From positions 124,001 to 188,000 of the forward strand of contig JAIXWG010000061.1 in the NCBI GenBank assembly GCA_027482245.1: DNA of 64,000 bases, in the 5' to 3' direction. Numbering within the stretch: the first letter of the stretch is position 1; every line of letters begins with the position of its first letter. The notes below the pieces were generated by a model. It did not search any database. It had not been told where the DNA came from and saw only the letters and a list, made by a program, of their open reading frames with translations. This document shows, piece after piece, positions 23,710-32,426 of this stretch. The DNA comes from Acetobacteraceae bacterium (GTDB lineage Bacteria; Pseudomonadota; Alphaproteobacteria; Acetobacterales; Acetobacteraceae). The translations under genes were made by a program, and so were the position numbers.

Positions 23710-25310
23710 GCCGCCATCCTCCGCCCGAGCATCGCGCCGAGGTCCACATTGCCATAGGCCGGAAAGACCATCGGTGCCCGCCGGTCGAGCGGCAGCCCCT
23801 CCGCCACCAGCCCCCGTTCCCAATCCGCGAGATGCGTCAGCCCGACGCCCCTCGGCCGGTCCTCCCGCACCGCCTCCGCCGCCGCGGCGCCGGCCCGGCG
23901 CCCGAAGGCGACCAGTTCCAGCAGGGCATTGCCCATCAGCCGGTTCAGCCCGTGCAACCCGCCGGAGGCCTCGCCCGCGCAGAACAGCCCGGGCACGGCG
24001 GTGCGGCCGGCCGTGTCGATGGCGATGCCGCCATTCTGGTAGTGGAGCGTGGGGCGGATCAGGAAGGGCTCCCGCGCCGGGTCGAAGCCCGCGCGATGCG
24101 CCAGGTGCGACAGCGTCACCAGCCGCTTCGCCAGGATGCCGCGGTTCGCGGCCTCCAGCCCCGGCGTATCCAGCAGCACGCCCTCGCAGCCATCCCGCTC
24201 CACGGCGCGGCCCTTCGCGATCTCCCGCAGGATGGCGGCGGCCACCACGTCCCGCGGCGCCAGTTCATCGACGAAGCGCTGCCCCAGCCCGTTGAACAGC
24301 GTCCCGCCCGCCGCCCGAGCGGCCTCGCTGATCAGCGTGCCGGCGAGGTGGGGCGGCCAGGCGATGCCGGTCGGGTGGTACTGGAAGCTCTCCATCTCCC
24401 GCAGCCTCGCCCCCAGCCGGTAGGCCAGCACCAGCCCATCCGCCGTGGCGCCGTAGTGGTTGGAGGTCGGGAAGCCCGCCAGGTGCAGCCGCCCCGCGCC
24501 GCCCGTCGCCAGCACCACGGCGCCGGCGCGGGCCAGCAGGATCTCCGGCCGCTCCAGGTCCAGCAGCACGGCGCCGGCGCAACGGCCATGCGGGTCCGTC
24601 AGCAGTTCGACGGCGGGGTGGCGTTCCAGCACGGTGATGCCAGGGGTCAGCAGCACCGCCTCCCGGATCACGCGCATCAGCTCCAGGCCCGTATAGTCCC
24701 GGAAGGAGAGCAGCCGCGCCGCCGTGGCGCCGCCCGGCTTCTTGCGCAGCAGGTGGCCGCCGATGCGGTCCTCGCCCGCTTCCAGGTCGAATCCCATGCC
24801 CTGCTGGATCAGCCAGCGGATCGCCTCCGGCCCGTCCTGCACCATGGCCGCGACCAGGGCGCGGTCGGCGCGGAAATGCCCGGCGCGGAGCGTGTCCTCG
24901 TAGTGGCGCTGCAGCGAATCCTCGGCGCCGATCGCGGCCTGGATGCCGCCTTCCGCCATCACCGTGTTGCCGTCGCCCATGCGCAGCTTGCTGACCAGCA
25001 GCACCCGCGCCCCGGCCCGGGCGGCGGTCAGCGCCGCGATGCAGCCCGCCCCGCCCGCGCCCAGCACCAGCACCTCCGCCTCCCGCATCGCGCGCCCGGC
25101 GATGTCCACGTCCTGGACCAGGGCATTGGCGTGCAGCAACGCCGCCAGCGCGGCCGGGCAGGGCTGGCCGGCGGAGACGCCGACGCGCAACGCCTCCATG
25201 GCACCCTCCGCATGGTCGGGGTGGAAGCCCCGCAGCAGCGTGTCCCGGTCGATCGAAGGCGGCGGAGAGGCGTCCCGCGGCGCCGCCAGCGCGGCATCCC
25301 AGCCGATCAC
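23706..25310 (-). CDS. Fumarate reductase/succinate dehydrogenase-like flavoprotein
   Basis: A 534-residue FrdA/SdhA-type flavoprotein. The FAD-binding loop GAGGAG is at 84-89, after an unusual ~75-residue N-terminal extension. The active-site set is complete: HPTG at 312-315, Glu329, Arg353 in APRDVV, and His423 in HYQNGG. At the site of the covalent FAD histidine there is Asn115 (GDGNTVMAEGG), so FAD should be non-covalent. It is coupled on both sides by GTGA overlaps to an iron-sulfur gene and a NuoF-like gene. The substrate may be fumarate or another unsaturated acid. Confidence 0.9.
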   Translation of the reverse strand: MIGWDAALAAPRDASPPPSIDRDTLLRGFHPDHAEGAMEALRVGVSAGQPCPAALAALLHANALVQDVDIAGRAMREAEVLVLGAGGAGCIAALTAARAGARVLLVSKLRMGDGNTVMAEGGIQAAIGAEDSLQRHYEDTLRAGHFRADRALVAAMVQDGPEAIRWLIQQGMGFDLEAGEDRIGGHLLRKKPGGATAARLLSFRDYTGLELMRVIREAVLLTPGITVLERHPAVELLTDPHGRCAGAVLLDLERPEILLARAGAVVLATGGAGRLHLAGFPTSNHYGATADGLVLAYRLGARLREMESFQYHPTGIAWPPHLAGTLISEAARAAGGTLFNGLGQRFVDELAPRDVVAAAILREIAKGRAVERDGCEGVLLDTPGLEAANRGILAKRLVTLSHLAHRAGFDPAREPFLIRPTLHYQNGGIAIDTAGRTAVPGLFCAGEASGGLHGLNRLMGNALLELVAFGRRAGAAAAEAVREDRPRGVGLTHLADWERGLVAEGLPLDRRAPMVFPAYGNVDLGAMLGRRMAA

Positions 25311-25942
25311 GGCCGGCTGCCCGGCGAGTCGAGGTCGATCGCCTGCGCGCCATCCTCGATCTGTCGAATGCGTTCGATCAAATCGCCGGGCCGCAGCGTC
25401 AGGCTGTTCGCCATGCGACGCAGGAACTGGCCGAGATGGGACGGCGCGATGTGTTCCGGGCAGGCGGCGACGCAGAGGTTGCACATGACGCAATGGTCGA
25501 ACAGCGCGCCCGCGGCCAGCACCCGCCCCTCCACCGCCAGGGTCACGGCCTTCTGCACCTCGATCTGCTTGGGGCAGGCGGCGTCGCAACCGCCGCAGTG
25601 GCGGCAGTGCTTCGCTTCAGGGAACACCGCATCCACCTGGCGCAGCGCCGCCCAGCTGTCGCCCATGGCGTCGAGGTCATAGGCATGCGGCCGCCGGGCC
25701 GGGAAATGGTCGATGAAGGCCACCTGCATGCCGGCCTCCGCCCGCGTCTCGCAGGCCAGGGCCGCGGCCGCGATCCGTTCCCCGGGCCGCCGCACGAGCA
25801 CCCGGCAGGCGCCGCAGACCCCCTGGCCCATGCAGCCGACATTTTCCGTGAGCGGCAGCCCGGCGGCGATCCAGGCCTGGATGAGGGAGGCGCCTTCTGG
25901 CGCCTCGATGGCGTGGCCATCCATCACGAGGGAGAGCGTCAT
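25307..25942 (-). CDS. Iron-sulfur protein with one 2Fe-2S and two 4Fe-4S clusters
   Basis: A 211-residue electron-transfer subunit shaped like SdhB/FrdB. The N-terminal ferredoxin domain has Cys37, 43, 46 and 64 (C-x5-C-x2-C-x17-C), a spacing closer to NqrF-type than to SdhB-type 2Fe-2S domains. Two classical 4Fe-4S motifs follow, CRHCGGCDAACP (113-124) and CVMCNLCVAACP (151-162). No membrane anchor gene follows. It is the first gene of the cassette and would carry electrons between the NADH module and the flavoprotein. Divergent from the M20 amidohydrolase gene. Confidence 0.9.
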   Translation of the reverse strand: MTLSLVMDGHAIEAPEGASLIQAWIAAGLPLTENVGCMGQGVCGACRVLVRRPGERIAAAALACETRAEAGMQVAFIDHFPARRPHAYDLDAMGDSWAALRQVDAVFPEAKHCRHCGGCDAACPKQIEVQKAVTLAVEGRVLAAGALFDHCVMCNLCVAACPEHIAPSHLGQFLRRMANSLTLRPGDLIERIRQIEDGAQAIDLDSPGSRP

Positions 25943-26053
25943 CCCGCCAGTGTCGGCCACCGCGCCGCCCGCCGCCAATGACATAGCGCAACCCCCTTCT
26001 GGCCCGCCCGCCCGATCCGCGCGACAATGGGGGCATCCTGAAGGAGCCTTCCG

Positions 26054-27472
26054 ATGGCCAACGAAGAACAGATCTGGCGCCTGGTCGACCAGCGCCGCGA
26101 GCCCTATGTCGAACTCTCCGACCGCATCTGGGGCATGCCGGAGCTCTGCTACGACGAGCACCGCAGCAGCGCCGAACACCGCGCCATGCTGGAAGCCGAG
26201 GGCTTCAAGGTCACCACCAACGTCGCCGGCATCCCGACCGCCGTGATGGGCGAGTTCGGGGAGGGCGGGCCCGTCATCGCCATCCTCGGCGAGTATGACG
26301 CGCTGCCCGGCCTGTCCCAGGAAGCCGGCGTCACCGAGCCCCGCCCCGTGCCGGGCGAGAGCCGCGGCCATGGCTGCGGCCACAACCTGCTCGGCTCCGC
26401 CAGCCTGATGGCCGCCGCCGCCGTGAAGGACTACCTGAAGGCCAACAACCTGCCCGGCCGCGTCCGCTACTACGGCTGCCCGGCGGAGGAAGGCGGCGCC
26501 GCCAAGGGCTTCATGGTGCGCGACGGCGCCTTCGACGACGTGGACATCGCCATCACCTGGCACCCCGCCAATTTCGCGGGCGTCGATGACGCGATCTCCC
26601 TCGCCAACACCCGCATCGACTTCTCCTTCGTCGGCCGCGCATCCCACGCCGCCGCCGCGCCGCATCTCGGCCGCTCGGCACTCGATGCCGTGGAGCTGAT
26701 GAATGTCGGCGTGAACTACATGCGGGAGCACATGCCTTCCGACGCCCGCATCCACTACGCCTATCTCGATGCCGGCGGGATCGCGCCGAACGTGGTGCAG
26801 GCGACCGCCAAGGTCCGCTACCTCATCCGCGCCCGCAACGTGGCGGAGCTGAAGCAGCTGGTGACGCGCGTCCGCAAGATCGCGGACGGCGCCGCGCTGA
26901 TGACGGAATGCACCGTCTCCACCCGCGTCGTCTCCGCCGTGTCCGAACTCGTCGGCAACACGGCGCTGGAGAAGGCGATGCACGCCAACCTCGCGCGCCT
27001 CGGTGCCCCCGTCTGGGACGATGAGGACCGGAAGATCGCCGCGGCTTTCCAGGCGACGCTGTCGGAGGAGGACATCGCCTCCGCCTGGCGTCGCGTCGGC
27101 GTGGAGCCCCGCCCGGGCGAAGTGCTGTGCGAGGAGGTGGTGCCGGAATCCGCCAAGGGCGTGCCGATGATCGGATCGACCGATGTCGGCGACGTCTCCT
27201 GGAAGGTGCCGACCGTGCAGGCCCGCGGCGCCACCTGCGCCATCGGCACGCCCTTCCATTCCTGGCAGCTGACCGGCCAGGGCAAGCTGCCGGCCGCGCA
27301 CAAGGGCATGGTGCATGTGGCGAAGGTGATGGCCGGCACCGCGGTGGACGCGCTGAATAACCCGGCGATCATCGCGGAAGCCAAGGCCGACCACCGCAAG
27401 CGCACCGGCGGCAAGCCCTATGAGAGCCCGCTGCCGCCCGACGCGACCCCCGCGCTGGACATGAGCCTGTAG
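26054..27472 (+). CDS. M20-family amidohydrolase (AbgB-like)
   Basis: A 472-residue zinc aminoacylase/carboxypeptidase of the M20D group, most like p-aminobenzoyl-glutamate hydrolase subunit B. Metal-site motifs: GEYDALPGLSQEAG, GHGCGHNLLG, CPAEEGGAAKG, and the late GTPFHSWQL. The lid domain (HAAAAPHLGRSALDAVELMNVGVNYMREHM) supports dimerisation. The usual partner AbgA is absent. It probably cleaves an N-acyl amino acid; the exact substrate is unknown. Preceded by an AAGGAG site and followed by a strong hairpin. Confidence 0.88.
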   Translation: MANEEQIWRLVDQRREPYVELSDRIWGMPELCYDEHRSSAEHRAMLEAEGFKVTTNVAGIPTAVMGEFGEGGPVIAILGEYDALPGLSQEAGVTEPRPVPGESRGHGCGHNLLGSASLMAAAAVKDYLKANNLPGRVRYYGCPAEEGGAAKGFMVRDGAFDDVDIAITWHPANFAGVDDAISLANTRIDFSFVGRASHAAAAPHLGRSALDAVELMNVGVNYMREHMPSDARIHYAYLDAGGIAPNVVQATAKVRYLIRARNVAELKQLVTRVRKIADGAALMTECTVSTRVVSAVSELVGNTALEKAMHANLARLGAPVWDDEDRKIAAAFQATLSEEDIASAWRRVGVEPRPGEVLCEEVVPESAKGVPMIGSTDVGDVSWKVPTVQARGATCAIGTPFHSWQLTGQGKLPAAHKGMVHVAKVMAGTAVDALNNPAIIAEAKADHRKRTGGKPYESPLPPDATPALDMSL

Positions 27473-27480
27473 CCGGGAAG

Positions 27481-27506
27481 CCCTCCCCCGCGCTGGCGGG
27501 GGAGGG
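27481..27506. terminator. Hairpin terminator, CCCTCCCCCGC family, copy 1
   Basis: A perfect 11-bp stem, CCCTCCCCCGC (27481-27491) with GCGGGGGAGGG (27496-27506) and loop GCTG, followed by TTGGGTGGGGGT. It lies between the convergent M20 and histidine kinase genes. Near-identical elements sit at 41433 and 50019, also at convergent junctions. Confidence 0.7.
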
Positions 27507-27546
27507 TTGGGTGGGGGTCTTCCCTACCGCTGGCCTCGAAGCGGCC

Positions 27547-30132
27547 TCACGCCGCCGCCTGGCTGTCCTGCGCCGCCTCGGCCACCGGCTCCGCCACCAG
27601 CACCGGCGGCGCGGCGGGCAGGGTGATGCGGAACACCGCCCCGGGGCCCTCGTTGGTCGCCGTGATCGTGCCGCCCATGCGCCGTATCAGCCCCTGGCAA
27701 ATGGACAGGCCGAGCCCCGTGCCGCGTTCCAGCCCCTTGGTCGTCACGAAGGGCTCGAACAGCCGCGCCATGACCTGCGCCGGGATGCCGCCGCCGGTGT
27801 CGGAGACGGTGATCAGCACGCGCTGGTCGGCCAGCTGCTCCGCCTTCAGCGTCACCAGGCGCGTCGCTTCCGGCGCCAGGGCCTGCATGGCATCCCGCGC
27901 ATTCGCCAGCAGGTTCACCAGCACCTGTTCCAGCGCCACGTTGTGGCCGAGGGCCCGCGGCGGCGGGTCCGTCAGCTCCACCCGCGTCACCACCCCGCCA
28001 TCGCGCAACGGCCCGGCCATCAGCGCCAGCACGCCGGCCAGCGCTTCCTCCACATGGATGGGCTCCGCCAGCGCGGCGTCGTCCGTGCCGCGCGCCAGGC
28101 GGCGCAGATGCTCGATCACCTGGTTGGCGCGGCGCGTGTAGGTGGTGATGCGGTCCAGCCGCTGGCCGATCGCCGCCATGTTCCCGCGCTTCTGCGCGCT
28201 GTGCGCGTTGCTCACCGCAAGCTCGATCGCCTGCAGGGGCTGCTTCAGCTCATGCGCCAGCCCGGCCGCCAGCTCACCCAGCGAGGCGAGGCGCGCGCTG
28301 CCGATGGCGCGCGCCTTGGCATCGCGTTCCGCCGTGACATCGGCGATGTAGCCGACGACGGACAGCGCATCCCCTTCCTCCGCCGCCAGCCGCACGGTCA
28401 TGCGCACGACGATGCTGCCGCCATGGCCGTGCCGCAGGCCGAGGTCGGCGGCCCAGGCGCCGTCGCGCTTCAGCGCCTCGATCCCGTCCACCAGGCTGTC
28501 CCAGGGTTCCAGCACGCCGGGCAGCCCGCCTTCCGCGGCCAGCGTCTCCGGCGTCCAGCCCGAGACCGGCTCCACGCTGCGGCTGACGAACAGCTCCCGG
28601 TACCAGGGCCGGCCCTGCTCGATCATCGCCCGCGCATCGGCGGCCAGCATGGCGCGGAACACGATGACGGGCGCCAGCGCCAGCGTGTCGTCCAGCTCCT
28701 GCCGCGCCGCCGCCTCGCGCTCCATCGCGCTGTGTTCCGCCGTCAGGTCGCGCACATAGCCGACGATCTCGCCCCCGCCGGCGGGGTTGATCGACAGCCG
28801 CTCCATCTGCGTCAGCATGCGGCGCTGCGTGCCGTCGGGCTGGCGGAGCTTCCAGGTCGCCTGCGCGAAGCCTTCGCGCAGCACCAGCGCGTTGCTCTCC
28901 GCCCGCGTCATGGAGCTTTCCATGACGTAGCTGTCCCAGGCCGTCAGGCCTTCCAGCTCCCCATTCGTCCAGCCCGTCACGCCGGCGACGTCGCCCGTGC
29001 GGTAGAGGATGCGGGAGGTACCGTCCGGGAAGACCTTCCGCAGGAAGATCACCACCGGCAGCTTGCTCTGCAGCCGCTCCACCTCCGCCCGCCCGGCGCG
29101 GAGCATGGCGGCTTCCCGCCGCAGCCGGCGCTGGCGCACCACGCCATAGCCGAAGGCCAGCATCAGCACCGCCGCCAGCGAATACCCCCCGGCGGTGGCC
29201 AGCGACAGGTTCCGCACCTTCGCTACCGGCGCCAGCGCGCTGGCCGCGGCCTGCCCCGCGACGGCGATGACATTCGCCTGGTCCGAGGCGCGCAGCACCA
29301 GCAGCATCGCTTCCCCATCCGGGCCGGTGGCGGTGCGCTGGCGCAGCACGCGCGCACCCTCTCCCACCTGCTGCACGGCGTCGGGCAGGACGCGGCGGCC
29401 CAGCAGTTCCGGCTGCAGCATGCTGTGCGCCAGCAGGACGCCATCGTTGCGGATCAGGCACAGCACCGTGTCGCCGCCGCTGCCGCTGCCGAGCATGGCG
29501 AGCGCGCGCCCAAGGTCGGCGGGGCGGTAGTGGATGACCAGCACGCCGGCGAAGCGCCCCATCGCGTCATCCAGCCGCAGCGTCACCGGCACCACGATCG
29601 CGCCGGTGGCGCGGGATGCGACGGGCTGGCCGAACCAGGGGGAGGGGGCGTTGGTCCGGTGCACCATGACATGCGCGCGGTCACCGAGATTCACCGCCGG
29701 CAGCCCCGGGCCGCTCTGCCACAGCGTGACGCCATCGGCGCCGGTGATCATCAGGTGGAAGACGGGCAGGTTGCGCAGCGTCAGCAGCGCGCGGAGCGAG
29801 AGCTCGATCTCCTCACGCCGCGCTTCCGCCTGTACGCCATCGGCGCCGAGCCAGCGCTGCGCCAGGTCGCGCAGCGCGCGGCCATCCTCCGCGATCCGCC
29901 GCACCAGGTTGTCGGCCGCCGTGGCATCGGTATCGGCGCGGGCATAGGTGCGCGCCGTCTCGGCCAACGCAGCCTCGTTCGTCACGCGCGCTGCCACCCA
30001 CCAGGCGCCGGCGATGCTGGCGGCGACGGCCATGCCGACCGCGGCACGGCGCAGCACCATCAGCGTGCCGCCGGGCAGCCGGTGGAGCCGCGTCGCCTCG
30101 CTCGTCGGTGCCATGGCCGAAGACGTGGTCAT
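27547..30132 (-). CDS. Membrane-bound Cache/PAS hybrid-free sensor histidine kinase
   Basis: An 861-residue sensor kinase. Order: membrane helix (~30-48), periplasmic Cache-type sensor domain (~50-300), second helix (~310-332), two PAS-like domains (~355-465 and ~480-600), HisKA with phosphoacceptor His627 in LAHELKQPLQAIE, then the ATPase domain (N box NLLANARDAMQ, G1 DTGGGIP, F box FEPFVTTK, G2 GTGLGLSICQGLI). No response-regulator gene is adjacent, so it is an orphan. The nearest upstream DNA holds a perfect TATAAT on its strand about 330 bp away. The signal is unknown. Confidence 0.93.
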   Translation of the reverse strand: MTTSSAMAPTSEATRLHRLPGGTLMVLRRAAVGMAVAASIAGAWWVAARVTNEAALAETARTYARADTDATAADNLVRRIAEDGRALRDLAQRWLGADGVQAEARREEIELSLRALLTLRNLPVFHLMITGADGVTLWQSGPGLPAVNLGDRAHVMVHRTNAPSPWFGQPVASRATGAIVVPVTLRLDDAMGRFAGVLVIHYRPADLGRALAMLGSGSGGDTVLCLIRNDGVLLAHSMLQPELLGRRVLPDAVQQVGEGARVLRQRTATGPDGEAMLLVLRASDQANVIAVAGQAAASALAPVAKVRNLSLATAGGYSLAAVLMLAFGYGVVRQRRLRREAAMLRAGRAEVERLQSKLPVVIFLRKVFPDGTSRILYRTGDVAGVTGWTNGELEGLTAWDSYVMESSMTRAESNALVLREGFAQATWKLRQPDGTQRRMLTQMERLSINPAGGGEIVGYVRDLTAEHSAMEREAAARQELDDTLALAPVIVFRAMLAADARAMIEQGRPWYRELFVSRSVEPVSGWTPETLAAEGGLPGVLEPWDSLVDGIEALKRDGAWAADLGLRHGHGGSIVVRMTVRLAAEEGDALSVVGYIADVTAERDAKARAIGSARLASLGELAAGLAHELKQPLQAIELAVSNAHSAQKRGNMAAIGQRLDRITTYTRRANQVIEHLRRLARGTDDAALAEPIHVEEALAGVLALMAGPLRDGGVVTRVELTDPPPRALGHNVALEQVLVNLLANARDAMQALAPEATRLVTLKAEQLADQRVLITVSDTGGGIPAQVMARLFEPFVTTKGLERGTGLGLSICQGLIRRMGGTITATNEGPGAVFRITLPAAPPVLVAEPVAEAAQDSQAAA

Positions 30133-30463
30133 GGGCGGTGGCCTGGCCTGCGGCGCAGCGTGGTCCGGGTGGGCGCGGGAAGGTGCAGCCGATGGGTCAT
30201 CGTGACTCGGTCCAGGCGCTCTGTCGTCGCGCAGCCTTCGGTACCACTCACTTCCGTTGCAAATCTAAACGAAGCCGACATTTCCCGACTGCACGGCGAG
30301 CAGCGCCGACAATCCCCGGTAGTCTCCCGATTCCTCCATGCGCGCACGCCGTGTGCCCTGGCGCATGAGCACGCCCGAAGCCCGCTGCGCAGGCCCGGGA
30401 AGCCCGCACGGACCCGCCCGCCGGGCCACGGGAAAAGGCGCATCCCGCTGCTCGGACAGAGGC

Positions 30464-30469
30464 ATTATA
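30464..30469 (-). promoter_or_regulatory. Possible -10 hexamer for the histidine kinase gene
   Basis: The minus strand reads ATTGTATAATGCC, a perfect TATAAT in a GC-rich genome. No good -35 hexamer is seen 16-18 bases upstream, and the distance to the kinase start is about 330 bp, so this is tentative. Confidence 0.3.
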
Positions 30470-30576
30470 CAATCGCTGACGCGCATGCGGCTTGAGTAAC
30501 ATGGGCCAGGGCTCAACCGCAGCGCGTCAAAGGTTAAAATATAGCTAATGTCATTACATCTCTCATCGCAACGATC

Positions 30577-30616
30577 GTCCCCTAGTGGGACTTTCTCGCG
30601 GAAAACGGGCGTTTTC
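30577..30616 (-). terminator. Two hairpins downstream of dctM
   Basis: Leaving dctM, the leftward transcript meets GAAAAC-GCCC-GTTTTC (30601-30616) and then GTCCC-ACTAG-GGGAC (30577-30591). Both are perfect short stems eight to nine bases after the dctM stop. Together they plausibly end the TRAP operon. Confidence 0.5.
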
Positions 30617-30624
30617 TGGCGCCG

Positions 30625-31911
30625 CTACATCGTCCCGAGCATCCGCGGCAGCCAGAGGGCAATGTCGGGAAACACCACAACCAGCGCCAGCGACACGAAC
30701 ATTGCCAGGATCATCCAGATAACCCATGGAATGGTTGTCTCCATGGACACGCCCGCGATCCGACAGGACACCATCAGGTTGACCGCCATGGGCGGCGTGA
30801 ACTGCCCGATCGCAATCTTCATGGTCAGGATCACGCCGAACCAGGTCAGGTCCCAGTGGAAGGCGTTGGCGATGGGGATCAGCACCGGCAGCAGGATGAG
30901 GAAGGTGGAGACGCCGTCCAGGAACATGCCGATGAAGATCAGCACGAACATCAGCAGCGCGATGGTCCCGTATTCCCCGAGTCCCAGCCCCACGATCCAG
31001 GTCGCCATCGGCTGCACGATGCCAAGCGTGGAGGTGGACCAGGCGAAGACGCTGGCCAGCGCCACCACGATCAGGATGACGGCGGACAATTCGCCGGCCT
31101 CCACCAGCATCTCGTACATGTCGCGCCAGGTCAGCGTGCGGTAGACGAAGACGCCCACGAACAGGCCGTAGAACACCGCCATCACGGCGGCTTCCGTCGG
31201 CGTGAAGGCGCCGATCCGCATGCCGCCCAGGATGACGACGGGCGCCATCAGGCCCCAGATCGCCTCCTTGAAGGTCTGCCAGACCTGCAGCCTTTCCTCC
31301 GCCCGGGCCTTGCCGCCGAACTTGTTGACGAAGGACAGGGCCAGCACGGCCACGATGATGGCGCAGCCCGCCAGGATCCCGGGGAACATGCCCGCCATGA
31401 AGATGGCGGGGACGGAAACGCCCGGCACCAGCACCGCATAGATGATGAAGGCGATGGAGGGCGGGATGAGGATGTCCGTCGCCGCCGCCGCCGCGACCGT
31501 CGCCGCGATGAAGGGCCGCGGATAGCCATCCGCCACCATGCTGCGCGTCACCACCTGCCCGACGGCGGCCGACGTCGCGGGCCCGGACCCGCTGATGCCG
31601 CCGATCACCATGGCGACGAGCACGGAGACGGAGGCGAGCGCACCCCGCCCCGCGCCGACCAGCGCGGTCGCGAATCGCACCAGCCGCAGCGCCACCCCCG
31701 TGCGGTCGAAGACGCTGCCGACGAGGACGAACATCGGGATGGCGATCAGCGGGTACTTGGCGATGCCCGCATAGACATTGGTCGGCATGGCCAGGATGGA
31801 CTGGTCCGCCAGCAGGATGGCCAGCGCGCCCGCGAGGCCCAGCGCCACGCCGATCGGGATGCCGCCCAGCAGCAGCACGAGGAAGGTGAGGAAGAGGATC
31901 GCGCCGATCAT
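30625..31911 (-). CDS. dctM: TRAP transporter large membrane subunit DctM
   Basis: A 428-residue, roughly 12-helix TRAP large permease. Typical blocks: the N-terminal FLVLLLGGIPIGVALGLAG, ISGSGPATSAAVGQVVTRSMVADGYPRPFIAATVAAAAATDILIPPSIAFIIYAVL, TPTEAAVMAVFYGLFVG, and FTPPMAVNLMVSCRIAG near the end. It works with DctQ and DctP, importing a carboxylate with a sodium gradient. The gap to dctQ is 5 bp. Last gene of the operon. Confidence 0.96.
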   Translation of the reverse strand: MIGAILFLTFLVLLLGGIPIGVALGLAGALAILLADQSILAMPTNVYAGIAKYPLIAIPMFVLVGSVFDRTGVALRLVRFATALVGAGRGALASVSVLVAMVIGGISGSGPATSAAVGQVVTRSMVADGYPRPFIAATVAAAAATDILIPPSIAFIIYAVLVPGVSVPAIFMAGMFPGILAGCAIIVAVLALSFVNKFGGKARAEERLQVWQTFKEAIWGLMAPVVILGGMRIGAFTPTEAAVMAVFYGLFVGVFVYRTLTWRDMYEMLVEAGELSAVILIVVALASVFAWSTSTLGIVQPMATWIVGLGLGEYGTIALLMFVLIFIGMFLDGVSTFLILLPVLIPIANAFHWDLTWFGVILTMKIAIGQFTPPMAVNLMVSCRIAGVSMETTIPWVIWMILAMFVSLALVVVFPDIALWLPRMLGTM

Positions 31912-31916
31912 GGTGC

Positions 31917-32426
31917 TCAGCCTTCCCTGCCACGCGCCAGGCGGATGAACCGCCCGAGCGCCCGCAGCACCACGATGGCGGACAGCACCGGCAGCCAGCC
32001 CGTGTACCACCAGTTCGGATGGCCGAGGCCGGAGGACAGCACCTCGAACCGGTATTCGTCATAGGCCAGCCGCCAGCCATGCCAGACCAGCAGCCCGAAG
32101 CAGAGCATGGTCAGCGCCATCGCCACCATCTCCGCCACCCGCTGCCCGCGGGGCGAGAGCATGTCCGTGAAGTAGCCGATCTTGATGTGCCTGCCGGAGG
32201 CCGTCGCGATCGCGGTGCCCAGCAGCGCCACCAGCACCATCAGCACGACGGAGTATTCCTCCGTGAAGCTGATGCTCATGTCGGTCAGGTAGCGGGTCGC
32301 GACATTGGCGGCCGTGATCAGCGCCATCGCCGCCATGGCCGCGGCCACCAGCGCCTCCTCGATCTTCAGCGTGATGCGGGTCGGCGGATTCTCTCGGAAG
32401 GCGCTGGGATCGGGCTCGGCAGCCAT
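31917..32426 (-). CDS. dctQ: TRAP transporter small membrane subunit DctQ
   Basis: A 169-residue, four-helix TRAP small permease. It shows the DctQ signature TRYLTDMSISFTEEYSVVLMVLVALLGTAIATASGRHIKIGYFTDMLSPRGQR, with the acidic pair after the second helix. The start ATG is eight bases downstream of a CAATCGCTTGTTAG motif that recurs upstream of the Bug gene at 42097. The gene lies after a strong hairpin that separates it from dctP. Confidence 0.93.
   Translation of the reverse strand: MAAEPDPSAFRENPPTRITLKIEEALVAAAMAAMALITAANVATRYLTDMSISFTEEYSVVLMVLVALLGTAIATASGRHIKIGYFTDMLSPRGQRVAEMVAMALTMLCFGLLVWHGWRLAYDEYRFEVLSSGLGHPNWWYTGWLPVLSAIVVLRALGRFIRLARGREG

Larger units (their letters stand above)
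30133..30624. other. Non-coding gap of 492 bp, AT-richer than its surroundings
   Basis: No convincing gene is seen here. The half nearest the TRAP genes holds two hairpins that probably end the dctM transcript; the middle holds a perfect TATAAT on the minus strand and a run GGTTAAAATATAGCTAATG near 30533. The lower GC content compared with the rest of the window suggests a regulatory region for the kinase gene. Confidence 0.6.

Noticed and set aside
25943..27394. Long N-terminal continuation of the iron-sulfur protein frame
   Set aside because: This part is antisense to the M20 gene; the ferredoxin domain begins at the ATG at 25942.
27511..30495. Open frame of 994 codons on the plus strand across the histidine kinase
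   Set aside because: Arg/Gln/His-rich shadow of the kinase gene, whose domains are all recognisable on the minus strand.
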